Shown here: one piece after another, positions 9,918 through 21,419 of the stretch
Layout: every line of letters starts with the position of its first letter
How positions within the stretch are numbered: the first letter of the stretch is position 1
Origin: Effrenium voratum
Taxonomy: Eukaryota; Sar; Dinophyceae; Suessiales; Symbiodiniaceae
Assembly (NCBI GenBank): GCA_963377175.1
Contig: CAUJNA010003497.1
Span: 208,501-272,500, forward strand
Direction: 5' to 3'
DNA: 64,000 nt
Position numbers and translations under genes: made by a program
The notes under the pieces: generated by a model
The model's database searches: none
What the model saw: the letters and a program-made list of their open reading frames with translations, nothing else
What the model was told of the DNA's origin: nothing

Positions 9918-11189
9918 TTGGAGAATTTCAGAAAGAGTTGTCAGAGGATCTTCAATCTCCCATCCAGATCATGGATTGCCTTAAGTGCGGATTTGAAGAA
10001 TGTAAAAGGCAGACCGGGAGTGCACGTTGTCAGAATCAAAATGTGGATGTGCACTTGCACTGCCTGCAATTGGCCAGGGGGAAAAATGTTGCTGACACCT
10101 TTACAGTTTTTTGTGGACTTGAGGGCTGGCCAGGATGGAAGATTCTCAAATAGAAAATCTAGGTAGATCTTCAATCTTCAATGCAGGGGGCGAAACCTTA
10201 ATGTGTCTAGTCTAGAACAAACTGTCAAGTTTTTGGGGGACCAAGATTGAGTATATTCTAAACATATGTTTGTGGAATCTTGTATATTCGATCTTCGAGC
10301 CAGGGCAACACGATCTGAGCAAATGCTGAACAAGCACTGCGTTTTACAGCATTTATGCAAAGAATAGGATCTATGATTGAAAACCCGTTCCTGTCATTGG
10401 CTTGGCTCAGTTCTTGCTTGGTTCAAACCACATGGAGTTCGACAAGGACAATAACCCTTTCAAAAATGAGTTTGATTCCAAATTCATTTGGGCATGACAA
10501 TAGCTATCTTCTCCAGTTGCTTATTGAAATGCACAAGAAACTGCAAACGAGTAAACTTGAATTTGGTTTGAACTCGAAAGCATTTTTAACTGGATATTCT
10601 TCCCTTACTTGAATTTCAAAACTTGTTCTTGGCGATGATGGAACCAACTTAGACAAGCAACACACACACACACACACACACGTGGGATAGTTGCTTTGCA
10701 ACATATGTTTCAAATAGACTGAACTAGCATGTCAGGAATTATGCACACAACTCGAGTTAGCATGTAAATGCAACTGCGCAAGGACAGGATTAGGAATGAG
10801 ATCCTTTTCCCCGAGTTGATGTTTTGCTGAATTTCGCTGCCAAACAAAAATAATAAACACCAAATAATAGGGCTGCTACAGGCGCGTTGAAGCTGCCAAA
10901 ACATACTTCGCGCACTACTCCTGTACTGAACAGTTGTGTTTTTTGAGCTGGAGCTGCCAAATTGCACTTTGTATATTTGAATGTGACTTTAAGTGCACTT
11001 CGCGCACGCCAATTTGACGGTCACACAACTCGCAACTCCTAATCAACGTTGAGCTTATCTTCTGCGTGTTTAGAATTTGCATGGAGTTCAGTGTCCAGTT
11101 CATTTCAGAGTCTCAAGGCATTTGTCACCCCCAGTCAGGCTAAAACCCTCAGTTCTGCCCAAAAACCTGAGTATTTCAAGGGGGGGGTA

Positions 11190-11325
11190 GCATATATATA
11201 TATATACATATATATACTGAGATGCATTTATGTATGTGTATCTGCCTACATGCCTCAATATATATATATATATATTATATGGACATATATATATATATAT
11301 ATACACACGTGTGTATATATATATA
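11190..11325. repeat. TA microsatellite cluster
   Basis: Several TA tracts broken by short non-repeat steps. Any frame read through here is spurious. Confidence 0.9.
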
Positions 11326-11339
11326 TGTGCATGTGTTAC

Positions 11340-11466
11340 CTTAGTGGATCAAGGTGCACATAACAAGTCACAGCATGTGGCGAGAGGCTCACGCCATCGT
11401 CCATGGGCATCGGGTGCAGCTCCAGGAGTGGCAACGTGCCTCCCAGTGCCAAGGGAAGGATCTGGG
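11340..11466 (-). CDS. Internal exon, unknown protein
   Basis: Acceptor GAGGGCAG is the end of a B element; donor CTAAG|GTAACAC. Phase 2/2, 41 codons containing ILPLALGGTLPLLELHPMPM, with high G/C third bases. Product not recognised. Confidence 0.65.
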
Positions 11467-11650
11467 CTGCCCTCAGACCCTCCGCTAAAAGGGCAGATCA
11501 AACTTAGGAGCTGCACATATTCCTTGCCCGCCAACAAGCGTCTTGTTTCCTGATCCCCCGCCAAAATTGACAAACTTTTAGTGGGTTAAATTCGGAAACT
11601 ACCACCAAACACTGAAAGGACCCAAAAAGCTAAGGGACCGGATGGCTGGG
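11467..11650 (-). repeat. Family B element, interrupted
   Basis: B ends are present, but about 90 bp sit inside, flanked by 'ccgctaaaa' and 'ccgccaaaa'. The inserted bases can be read on the minus strand as GKEYVQLLSLI, so it may instead be a retained exon. Confidence 0.55.
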
Positions 11651-12659
11651 AGCCACCAAAGGGATATATATATATATATATATAAAGGGTCTGACAAAAA
11701 AAATAATATACCTTTCCTCCGACTAACATGGAAGTTCGAGGGCACCTGGAAGATCAATTTCCTCAAGGGACCCTCTGTCAGGCGCCATGTGGCAGGGAGG
11801 GAATCCATCCATCCCGGATACTATGTTCATTTATCCTTGAAACTTATGTCTGTTCAATTGATGATGGTCTCCTTTCGGGGAATCAAAACACATTTGATTG
11901 CTATTTCGGACCCAGATTGGCGCGGGGATCCTTGCAGAAAAATGTTTCGGTTTGTTGCTAGACACTAAATGGGGACCTTGTTGCATTCCCAACCCACTCC
12001 ATGACAGTCGTGACGCAGATTAAACAGTCACAAAACGTCACCAAGATCCTGACAGTACGGTACTTCCAATTGCTGTCAAAGGCTTTGGGGGTCGGTCTAA
12101 GGCTCAGTCTCATGGCCAAAATTTGCACCAGTGGCGGATCCCAAGTGCCTGGCTAGCTTGTACAATTGTGATTCAAAGAAATCCGGCACCGGGCACGTCT
12201 CCAAGGTCAAGTCAGTGATTCGATTTCCCTAGTGGAAAACCAAGGGAACCACCCTTCACTCAAATGCCAAATGGCTGGTTTCCCATACTGGCCACTGCGG
12301 TCCACTGGGCAAAGGGTCCTCAAACGTGAAGCGCCAACGAGATGTGTCCGGATGCCTCCTCACATGTGACCTCCCCGAAAATCGATATTTGATGGTTGTT
12401 GAAAATCACCTGTGGCATAGCATAACTACTTTATCACAAGAGGAGTTCTCTTGGTATTAGCAACCCAACCTGAAATCTTGCCATTTTGAGGATGTCTAGG
12501 GCACAATCTACACAAAGGCAACTCACGTTCAATTGGCCGAGAAAGTGGCGTGTTGAAGCACAATAAGGGCAATCTGGGTGCGCCTTCAAATAGGGGACAC
12601 CCCTAAAAAAGGTTTGTTTCCGATTGGTTTTCTTTTAAAACCACTCCAAAAAGGGGTAC

Positions 12660-12820
12660 CGTGGTAAGGTCAATAAAAGGTACACGCAGTACTCATGTCC
12701 ATTTTGCCCGCCTCGCCAAGTGTGCGGTGGCTGCAGGGTGTGGTGGAACCGCCGTACCGTGGCCTGAAGGGCCGTGCCGAAAAGCGGATGCTCCATTTGG
12801 AGTTGGGTTGCTTCCAAGTT
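12660..12820 (-). CDS. Internal exon between a C and a G element
   Basis: Acceptor GGAGGTGAG is the end of a C element; donor CG|GTACCCC is the start of a G element. Phase 0/2, 53 codons containing EATQLQMEHPLFGTALQATV and WRGGQNGHEYCVYLLLTLP. Product not recognised. Confidence 0.65.
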
Positions 12821-13032
12821 CTCACCTCCTGAGTGGATTGACCGGCCCAACGAAGTCCAAACTTCGTACTTGCCACTAACACTAGGTCCTCCAGTAAGGT
12901 CAGAATAAGGGTGCCCTTTTTCTTGCAGTCTATTTTAGTAGGGGAACCCTCCCCCCAAAAAAGCAAAAGGGCACTACTGGGGGACCTAGAACATGGTCTT
13001 TCCAAACAGCTAGTCCAACTCAGAGAGCTGTC
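12821..13032 (-). repeat. Family C element carrying a nested A element
   Basis: C sequence resumes exactly after the A copy: 'tgccacta' on one side and 'atggtctttcc' on the other, matching the uninterrupted copy at 27737-27846 ('taccactaaaatggtc'). Confidence 0.75.
12882..12989. mobile_element. Family A MITE-like element, nested
   Basis: Starts 'ctaggtcctccagta', ends 'ctactgggggacctag', flanked by direct repeat 'aaca' (12878-12881 and 12990-12993). No ORF. Inserted into the C element. Confidence 0.85.
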
Positions 13033-13102
13033 GATGTTCCTTTCTCCCGGCGGGATCAGCAAAGGGCCGGTGCCCGATCACAGTGGTACATGGGAGATCA
13101 AC

Positions 13103-13215
13103 CTCCAGCCTCAGAGTCCACATCAATGGGAAGCAACCTCAACAAATGAGCAGTGCCCAAAACCCATTGAGGTTTGCTTCCACCAACGTCAAAAAGATCT
13201 TCTTGGCTGGCCGGA
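13103..13215 (-). CDS. Internal exon, unknown protein
   Basis: Acceptor TTTGTAG, donor GAG|GTTGATC; phase 1/1, 37 codons. It contains SQEDLFDVGGSKPQWVLGTA then LLRLLPIDVDSEAG. Product not recognised. Confidence 0.65.
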
Positions 13216-13664
13216 CTACAAAGCCCATGAAACCAAATCATTAATGGAACCACCTTAATGGGCCCTTTTGAAGTCAGCGTTGTTCAAAGTGTGTTTGGAA
13301 ATTGTGGGCCTTCTGGTTTTGAAAGCGAAACCCTGTTAAGTATCATCCCCCCTACCCTAGGGTCCGCCCATTCCGTTTATCCAATATTGCTGCCACTGGG
13401 AAAATCGAACCATTTAAATGGAGATTACCTGGGGTCACCCCCTGGCCTCCAATTCCATTTTTTTAGGAGGTGGGGATGGTGCGGTGGACGCTAAATATGT
13501 TCAAGTAGGGAACAAGGGAAACATGTTCAAGCAGGGAACAAGAGAAACCCTGTAAACTCAATCAAGGTTTGTGGTTGGTTTACTTGCAATATGGCAGATC
13601 CATCCGGGGGAAGTCCATTTATCAACTATTCCCCACATGGAGCGTCAGCAAAACCCTCCCAATT

Positions 13665-13786
13665 CCATTTTTAGATATGTTCCATTTTGGGCTAGGTGCA
13701 CCACCCATTCTAGTCTAGTTTAGTGGGGATTGGGATGTTCACTGGGGGTGCGATTTGGGTTTTGACCCACAGCCATATGTTTTAGG
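13665..13786. repeat. Family F element, inverted copy
   Basis: Reads 'ggtgcaccacccattctagt' then 'gggattgggatgttcac', then 'ttgacccacagccatatg'. Part of the order is reversed relative to the copy at 31985. Confidence 0.65.
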
Positions 13787-13817
13787 GACTCGGTGGAGAA
13801 CCGGGGTGTCCATAGAC

Positions 13818-13950
13818 CCATTGGAAAGCCAAGGCGCCGACACGTCGGCGTGCACCACGGGTCTCAGGTGCAAGGCCTCGACTCGGTGAAGCGAAAACGT
13901 CGCCGGAATCCCCACGAAAAGACCGGCATCTGGGCGGTCCGTTTTCGGAT
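13818..13950 (-). CDS. Internal exon, unknown protein
   Basis: T-rich acceptor TTTTTTCGCAG, donor AATGG|GTCTATGG; phase 2/2, 43 codons with mostly G/C third bases. It reads AGLFVGIPATFSLHRVEALH then VVHADVSAPWLSN, like a folded domain. No family recognised. Confidence 0.7.
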
Positions 13951-13969
13951 CTGCGAAAAAACAAATGCA

Positions 13970-14045
13970 ACTTGTGGGTTAAATGGAAACCCAACCAAAC
14001 CCCAAAAACAACTCTAGAAACCTAACAGAATGGCTGGGAACCACC
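13970..14045 (-). repeat. Family B element, partial
   Basis: Right half of B: 'gtgggttaaatggaaaccca' through 'ctgggaaccaccaagcaggg'. Confidence 0.55.
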
Positions 14046-14331
14046 AAGCAGGGACACTCCCATATGAACAAATAGATGTTCATCCGGGGTTAACATTAGC
14101 TTCCCTTGGTTTGCCTTAGGTTTGACTTTGGTTGAACACCCTTTTTCCTTTGGGCCATGGGCAAACCAAGTTTGCACTCCACGGATGAACAGAAGGAACA
14201 AGCCAGCGACTTTTCTGGAAACTTCTAATTAAGCGGCCACAGCATCTTGCATGTGATCAATGACCATGGTCTACCCACAAAAACCAAATGGGAGGAGACC
14301 CCGGCGTAAAAAATGGTTGACGGGCCCACAC

Positions 14332-14468
14332 GTTGACCCAGGGTTCTGCTTGAACGTCAGGTTTGAAATGCAAGTCAAAAAACGCCGGATGTGCCGAGCC
14401 AACTTCTCGAAGGGCAGGTTTCAGCAGATTCAGGCCCAACACCAGAGACCACCCGATGCAGGCATCAA
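14332..14468 (-). CDS. Internal exon, unknown protein
   Basis: Acceptor TTTACAAG, donor AAC|GTGTGGGCC; phase 2/0, 45 codons. It contains GWSLVLGLNLLKPALREVG and FDLHFKPDVQAEPWVN. It is the last exon before the foreign block. Confidence 0.6.
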
Positions 14469-14905
14469 CTTGTAAAGGTATGAGAAGTTGGGCGCGCTGT
14501 GAATGGATAGGTCCATTCACATGTAGAAGATTCTCAAAATAGGGGACCCCCATAATATACGCATTCCTCTTGGTTCCCACGTCACACCCGGAATCCTGTG
14601 GAACATATTTGTGTGGTGCGAATTGGGTATCGTCCAGAATGACTATTGTCCACCTACGATTAGTAAGCTGCCCCTAAATAATTTTTCCCAAATACAATAA
14701 TAAACTACCCCTAAATTAACCTAACAAAGTCCACACCAAAAATGCTGAATTTAGAAAACACTAAAAAAGAGCAAGCAAAACTGATCATTCAAAACTATCA
14801 CCTTCTTAGCTGAGACAAAAATTGACAAATTCTTTTCAGAACAGCTAATTTTGACTCGCACGGACCCTAAATCCCAGTGGACATTGACTGGTTTTAGCTT
14901 TAATC

Positions 14906-15355
14906 ACACTTATCTTTATTCAGGGTCAAGGGGTCCCATTGGAATTTGCCAGGATTTCAGCCAAACCAGCATTCCGAACACATTGTATGACCCTCATATA
15001 TTTCAACAACTTATCTTTATTCAGGGTCAATGGCCTGGACCCTCATTCCCATTAAAATTTGCATGGATTTCAGCCAAACCAGCATTCCAAACACATTGCC
15101 TGACCCCCATCCACGCTGGACTTGCATGGATTTGAAACACTTATCTTTATTCAGGGTCAATGGCCTGGACCCGCATTTTCACCGGAATTTGCAGGGGCTT
15201 CAACAAAACCAGCGTACAAACAACATTGCATGACCCTGATCCCCACTGGAGTTGCATGGATTCCAACACTTATCTTTATTCAGCGTCAATGGCCTGATCC
15301 CAAAAACATTGCATGACCCTGACCCCCACTGGAATTGCATGGATTTCAACACTTA
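14906..15355. repeat. Tandem repeat, unit about 129 bp, four copies
   Basis: Copies start near 14906, 15007, 15137 and 15265 with 'acttatctttattcagggtc'. The first and last are shortened. Each holds 'ggatttcagccaaaccagc' or a variant. Confidence 0.85.
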
Positions 15356-15832
15356 CCACTAATTGGCTTTGCAGCAGCAGCAGCAGCATCACCACCAGCA
15401 CCACCGCCACCACACTGCCACCGTCTTTGACACCTTGCCGGATTCAAATGCTTCCTTCCTGTCCAATGTGGCCTCATGCATTCTGTTTGAAATCTGCATT
15501 TGGTGTGTGGGGACTGGCTGACCTCTGGCCTCTCTTCCCGCTGCTTCTTGATGTCTGATGGCCATCCCCGGATGCTGAACCTGATGCTGACACGTATGCT
15601 TCAATGTACGCAGGCTTTGGCATTTTTGATGCACTTACCATGCCTCACTCCAAGGTGTCATAGTAATGCTCTTGACCACCAGGGTCGAATGCTTGGACGC
15701 TCCATTGCCTGGAGTTGGAATCAAAAGCGCTGACACCTCATACAACGAGCTTCTTCCATCTCAGTCAGGTGCACTGTCCATGACCATGCCAGCAAGATAT
15801 GCTGATCTTCCAGGTATGTGTCTGCCTCTACT

Positions 15833-17527
15833 TCAAGCAATGGGGAGCACCGAATCCACAAATGGTTCTGGATCAGCAGCTATTGACTTTAGGATGTGTT
15901 GCATCGATGATCTTGTGATGCGCTGGAAGTTCCTGTGTTGTCGGGGTTTTTGCAATGCTGCATCTTCTAATGCCAGGCAATCACACTCTGTTGCCATGCC
16001 CTTCTTATGTTCCTGGTCTCCCAAATGCAAAATTCCCTGCCATTTCTGATACTACTCTAACTTCCATTCCCTGCCATTCATGACTCCCATCCTCACCAGC
16101 ATCCTTGATCTTCATTCCCTCTGAGGCCTTCTTCTTGGCATCTGTGAATTTTAGCTTGCCTTCTTTATCAACAATCTTCTTCACAATTTGCCTTCTTGGC
16201 TGTTTTCTTTGCAATGGATGTCTTGAGCTTGATGCTAGGCGTGCTGCTTGCTGATGTTTTCCTTCAAGCTGGCTTTCAATAAGTAACGACGCGCCAAGCC
16301 TCTTCTTATTGGAGCGCTTCTTTCTCGCTCGTCTCATGCAGCAAGATAGCCCTCTGCTTGGGTAACTTCATGGGTTTTGCACAATCCTGCACCAAGGGCC
16401 ATGCATCCAGCCTTGTCCTTCTCAAAAAACTGTCTCCTGATTCTGATGATAGATTCTGCATCAAGCCAATCTGGTGGTATCCTCTTTGTTCTCATGGCAC
16501 CTTCATCGGTATGCCTTCTGATCAGCTTGCCTTCCGACACCCTGTAGCAAGCAATTCATTCCTGATGGCCCCTCATACCACCCAACCATTGCTCTCATTC
16601 AGGTCCTGCGTGCAATCCTGGCTGGCTATGGTGGCCTTAATCATTTGCTCAGAATTCTTTGTGTGATCCATGCTCCTGTGTGCCACCCTCATTCTGTCAC
16701 CTTTAAAGTTGGATTTCCACGCCTTGCTGCAATTTGTTTCAGTCACTTGCAATTGTGCTGTTATATGGCCCAGAATGTATGCTGGCGCTTGATCCAGGAT
16801 GTTGCTGTCCTTGGTGTTGATTCCTGATACTTCAGCATTTCCTTGATCCATTGCAATCCACTTCATCAGGATGCTGTCTGCATTGCTGGATGGCTGTGTC
16901 ATGATTGTCAACCTTTCAAATTGCGCAGCTTGGTCATAGCCTTCATTGATTTGCATCGCCCTTTTTGTTGATGATTCTGGTTCCTCGTACTTCAAGCTCA
17001 TCATCCTCCAAGTGTTTGCCTGTGCTATCCAAATTTGATAGTCTCTGATGAGGTCCTGCAATACAAGCAAGCCTGCCGCCACCTCTCCGTGAAGCTTGCC
17101 ATCTACTACTCCATAGATTGTTTGTCTCATAGGTGAGTCCAGATCACTTGCTCCTGCTTCATTGCCACCACTTTCTGAGCTGCCTCAATCTCCTTTCTGA
17201 TTTCTGCAAAATTCCTCCTTTCAACATACCTCAGCTCTGCTTCAAAAAACATAATGCTCTTGTGAACTAGCTTGGCCCACATTGGCACCTGATCACTCAT
17301 TGTGATTGCCATGTTGATTCGGTTGCTGATGACTTGCTTTGCATTTGCGACAATGCCTGATCTCTCAAATTCTTTTGGCTTCTATTTTGCTGAGCTTGTG
17401 GCCAATGGCAAGGCATCATCTGGCTCATCCGAATTTGCCCTCATCATGCACTTTTTGGCCATCTCAGCCACAAAACAACAAAACTCGTCAAATATCTTGT
17501 CTTTTTGGATACATGATGCGCTAGCCA
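15833..17527 (-). pseudogene. Decayed coding chain in the foreign block
   Basis: Reading down from an ATG near 17527: 48 codons (KDKIFDEFCCFVAEMAKKCM), an in-frame TAG, then more of the same frame (FFEAELRYVERRNFAEIRKE) to a TGA at 17127. The next frame starts at an overlapping ATGA and runs to 16573 (EVAAGLLVLQDLIRDYQIW). The next begins near 16540 (GTG, no ATG) and ends at 16334 in another ATGA overlap. A lysine-rich part follows (KKIVDKEGKLKFTDAKKKAS), then DCLALEDAALQKPRQHRNF to 15833. Third bases are near 45 percent G/C, unlike the exons elsewhere. No family recognised. Frameshifts and stops suggest a dead element gene; unannotated introns are an alternative. Confidence 0.5.
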
Positions 17528-17595
17528 TTGCTTCTGCCTCATCCCCTGCTCATTGAATTCTCTCTTCCTTCTCCCTCAATCACATATTTGGCTGA

Positions 17596-17826
17596 TTGCT
17601 TCTTCTACCTGCATCCTTTGCGTCCACCCCGCCTGATCCTAGCTTATGCAGCTGGATCAAAGAGTCATATGCATCAGAGAAGGAGTTGTGGAACACTATA
17701 AGGCAGCAGTATGGAATCCCAGTCCAAAGGCTCAAGGACATCCGTAGAAAGAAAGATCAGTGCAGTCGATTGGTGCATCACTTGCTATCTTCAGCTTCTC
17801 AAATTTCAATAAAGTGTCCACCTTAG
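17596..17826 (+). CDS. Open frame inside the foreign block, doubtful
   Basis: Plus-strand frame with a protein-like middle, ASEKELWNTIRQQYGIPVQR, then KDIRRKKDQCSRLVHHL. The minus strand is also partly open here. Not recognised; could be a piece of the same element. Confidence 0.25.
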   Translation: MLLLPASFASTPPDPSLCSWIKESYASEKELWNTIRQQYGIPVQRLKDIRRKKDQCSRLVHHLLSSASQISIKCPP

Positions 17827-20502
17827 GATTGCTTCGTCCAACAGCAGACTCACACACACATTAGAAACACGTTGGTTCAATCAAAACAATGACAAAAATG
17901 CCGAGACACGCATCCTTCACAGCCCTTCTTGTGGATGTGCCGGCCACCGCAAACGCGGCCTTTCCTCCGCCACAAGCTGGTCCGCCACTCCCGAGTCCAT
18001 GCAGACACAGTACCGCCTTAGCAAAGGCAGACGGCGAGCCCTTCCAAGAGTCTGTCAACCAAGAAATGGTTGGCTCGGTAGTTTGGCGATCCAGTTCCCA
18101 AACCAATGGAAATGCTTGCCTCTAGAAACACACGCGCGGGCACACACATGTCACATGTTTTTTGTCCCAAAATAACAAAGGCTCCCTCAGCTCAGACAGC
18201 CAAAGACGACTAGAGAAGCTTTCTTTGCTTCACACTCCTGAGGAATGTTTGTTGCATGGCAGCCTCAGGTGATTACGGATACTCAAACACGTTTGGAACC
18301 ACAGACATTCTGCTTCCCTTTTGATTTTTGACGAAGAAAGAAAGATGTGAACCCCACATCTCCCACGAAATGCAAAAATGGCCCTTGCTTGATGCCGGCC
18401 AAGTAGCTGGTTGGAATCCGGCAAGTCCTCCGTCTGCACCTCGGCATCCGCAGTCCCCGAAGCCTGTGCAGGCTCTGCAGCCTCGATCCTTGACAGCCCG
18501 CAGCGCACTGCGAGGCTTTCTCTTCTTCAGAACGCCTCGCTTCACCAGCCTCCGCATTCCGAAGCCCTGCATCCTCCGCAGCCTCCGCAGCCTCTGCATT
18601 AGCCGAAGCCTCATGCACTAAAATAATCCTGACCTAAATCAAGCTAAGGTGATTGCCACTGATCTAAAAATGTTCTGATCCCTTTTTGTTTATTCGAGGG
18701 CATTCCTTCCTATCTTCCAGAATCAGCCTTCCCTGAAACCAGTCCTCATTCTTTCCACTGGTGTCTCCTGCTTGATCATCTTCCTCATGATGCTCCTGCC
18801 CATCAAGGTGGTTGCTGGCAGCTCCTGGCCCTAAAGAATTTGCAGACCCTAAACAAAGCTAGGACACCCAACCTGCTCTGATCCCTCATCTTTATTCAGG
18901 CGCAAGCTTTCCGTTCAAGCTGGCTCAAGAAGAGCACCACATGCTGTTGGGGATATCACCTGAGCCTGTCTTTGTTCAGGGGCAAGCTTTCCATTCAAGC
19001 TGGCTCATCAAAAATGACTCCAATTCTATCAGATCCGCAAATTCTTGAGTCTTCATCAACTTCTTTATCTGGAAACCTTCAACAATCACAACTTGTCTCC
19101 AGCTTGATCATCTCCTTCATGATGCTCCTTCCCACCAAAGCGTGGCATGGAATTGCAACCCTAAAAATTTTCCAGACCCTAATAAAGCTAAGCTCATTTG
19201 CACTGATCCTAAAATTGCTCTGATCCCTTATCTTTAAGGCTCTGATCCCACAGTGCCTACCTCGTTAGTCAAGCGCATGATCCTATGGCAGACCATTCTT
19301 TGACAGCCAGCACTTTTTCTTTTCTGGATCTCACTACTGAGCTATGCACCCAATTGATTAATCACCTCCATTCCAATCCAAGGCTTCCTGAGCAGTGATG
19401 CCATTTTCTGGCCCAAGTCCACCCATACATCCCTGTGGTAGTCTGTCATCTTCGCACCTGTGCCCAGTCCTCCTCATCCTGGCTGGCCAAGTCATCCACA
19501 CTCATTCCCTTCTAAGTGTCATTGATGCTCTGATGCTGGTGCTAATCGGCGCCAAACAACAAATCACTGCCGTGTGCCTTCTTGGTACCAACCTAAGATT
19601 ATGTTTGGCCCCCTCCCCACCCCACCCACCAATGTCCAGACCTGCGTGCGCCTTCACTTTTGCAACCCAAACCTGATGCCAATTGCGAAGAACACTGGGT
19701 TGCAGCTTCTCATTGCTTACTCACCCATCCTTCCCTTCCCCAATTGGCTTCATCATCCTTCTTTGGGCGCAGCACGTGATGAAGATCTGGTCCTAGCCAC
19801 CACCACCCACAACCCACCACAACCAAGCACCACCAGGCAAGCAAGCAAACAGCATGACAGCCCCAACTCCCAACCCTTTTTCTGTCATACTCACTTGCCA
19901 GTGCACTGAGCCTAATTAATCTACAAACCTGGATGCTGAGGAAAGGGCCTGATGGTGCCTGATGCTGATTCTGATCCTGACGTCACATCTCCAACATCAC
20001 ATTCAAGCTCCTTGATTGATGCGTACTCACACCATGAGCTTGAATATGTAGGGTTCTCCAGCTGGACAAACTGAGGGAAACTGCCTGCATAATGCAGGCA
20101 CCAGTATGTGTCCGCAGCATCAATGCCCCCAAATGCAAACCGGATTGAGCACATCAACAGGACGCCTATTCTCCTATGCCCACCAATGCAGTCTACTGGT
20201 TGGCCCAACAACGGCTGGTGTACTGCTGGACTGATGCATCCTTATTCACTGCTGTATCCTCATCCTCTGACACCCCCAGCTCTAATCCAGCCTCCTCCTG
20301 CCCGGCCTGCTCTGCATCTCCATGGTGCCCCTAAATCTGACTCACGAAGTTCATGCCATGAATCCTCACTGATGAACTCATGAATTTCCTTCTCAATCCC
20401 TAGTGTCTTTCTCAATTTATTCTGGAATGTGCCACGCAAACCCTCATGAATGTCCTTCTCAATCCCTCTTGGAATGCATGCAACAGTTCTTGGCACAGTA
20501 CT

Positions 20503-20529
20503 ACTTTAGAATTGGCCCAATTCTAAAGT
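20503..20529. repeat. Short hairpin near the right edge of the block
   Basis: 'actttagaattgg' and its exact inverse separated by one base. It may be part of the element end or a coincidence. Confidence 0.6.
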
Positions 20530-20719
20530 TGTATTCAGAAACCAAAAAACAGAGCCCAATACTAAACACATTCTAAACTTTTCCTGACCCTGAAATTTTC
20601 CCCCTTAACTTTATTTAGGGTCATGCAGGGGGGCCTATTATTAATCGGAGGTGGACATTACTTGATCCATTCAAAGCCATTTCATTTGCTGCCGCAAAAT
20701 GGCAACCCAAACTCCCCCA

Positions 20720-20835
20720 AATTTGCCATGTCCGCGGCGAAACGCCTGCAGCAGGTGCAAGACGAAGGGTGGAGCAAGCAGCAGCTGCCGAAGCGGGCGC
20801 GGCTTGTCGCCTCCCGTGAAGAAATAGATAGTGGG
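20720..20835. CDS. GC-rich exon-like island, strand unsettled
   Basis: Plus strand reads AAKRLQQVQDEGWSKQQLPK and reaches a possible donor CCC|GTGAAG. Minus strand reads LRQLLLAPPFVLHLLQ from acceptor CACGGGAG. Both have high G/C third bases. One exon is likely; I cannot choose the strand. Confidence 0.4.
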
Positions 20836-21419
20836 CTCTTCAGATTCGTGCAAACTGTACTTGTCGGTCAACTTCCAAAAGCTGTAAATGGCGCAGGGGA
20901 GGGAAAGCTCTGGACATATCTTCAAATTAAAAACATAGGGTTGTTTTCCTGAAATGGACTTGGGGTGATGGGCCAATCAAAGGGGAAGAAGTTGGCTAAC
21001 CTTGCCGCTCACTGCTTTTGCACGGGGTTTGTGGCTGGTTCACTTGCAACATCTTGCAGCATCCAGGGAACACCAATACAGCAAGGGCAGCCGCAATCGT
21101 CTCGCACATGATCTAACTTCGAATACGCACCCCTTACTCCCTTCTGCCCTTTGTTTAATACAATGGGTTTCCATGCTTTTTCTGGAAGGAGCCAAATCAT
21201 GTCACTCATGTGTTAGCAAGTTAACAGCAGCAACGGAAGGCAACAAATGTCTTTTGCCAGCAAATCCAGCTGCGCTGTGCGTCTTCGAGCTCGAAGAGCG
21301 ATACCCGAAGGGTATACCGCTGACGTGTTTTGTTGCACCCCAAGCTCCTCCTCAGCATTGCCTGCTACTCTCAGGAAGCCATTTTTTTGAAGGGTTTGAG
21401 CGACGCAGGGGGGGACGCA

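Larger units (their letters stand above)
9315..11339. other. 2-kb stretch with no supported exon
   Basis: Holds a TA tract near 9380, the palindrome at 9544-9917, a GT/CA tract near 10660-10682, AT-rich sequence with short open frames of no clear merit, and TA tracts at 11190-11325. It could be one large intron or a gap between genes. Confidence 0.6.
14600..20640. mobile_element. Foreign-looking 6-kb block
   Basis: Differs from its surroundings: no A-L family elements and no G/C-biased exons that I can see, many 'gatgctgat'-like words, and 'ctttattcagg'-type words near 14908, 15009, 15139, 15267, 18892, 18968 and 20600. It has tandem repeats at its left end and a decayed minus-strand coding chain. 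Edges are estimates. I could not identify integrase, reverse transcriptase or transposase motifs. Confidence 0.5.

Noticed and set aside
9938..10153. 71-codon plus frame with CLKC...EC, zinc-finger-like
   Set aside because: Next to the palindrome, no bias, and the cysteine spacing fits no finger I know.
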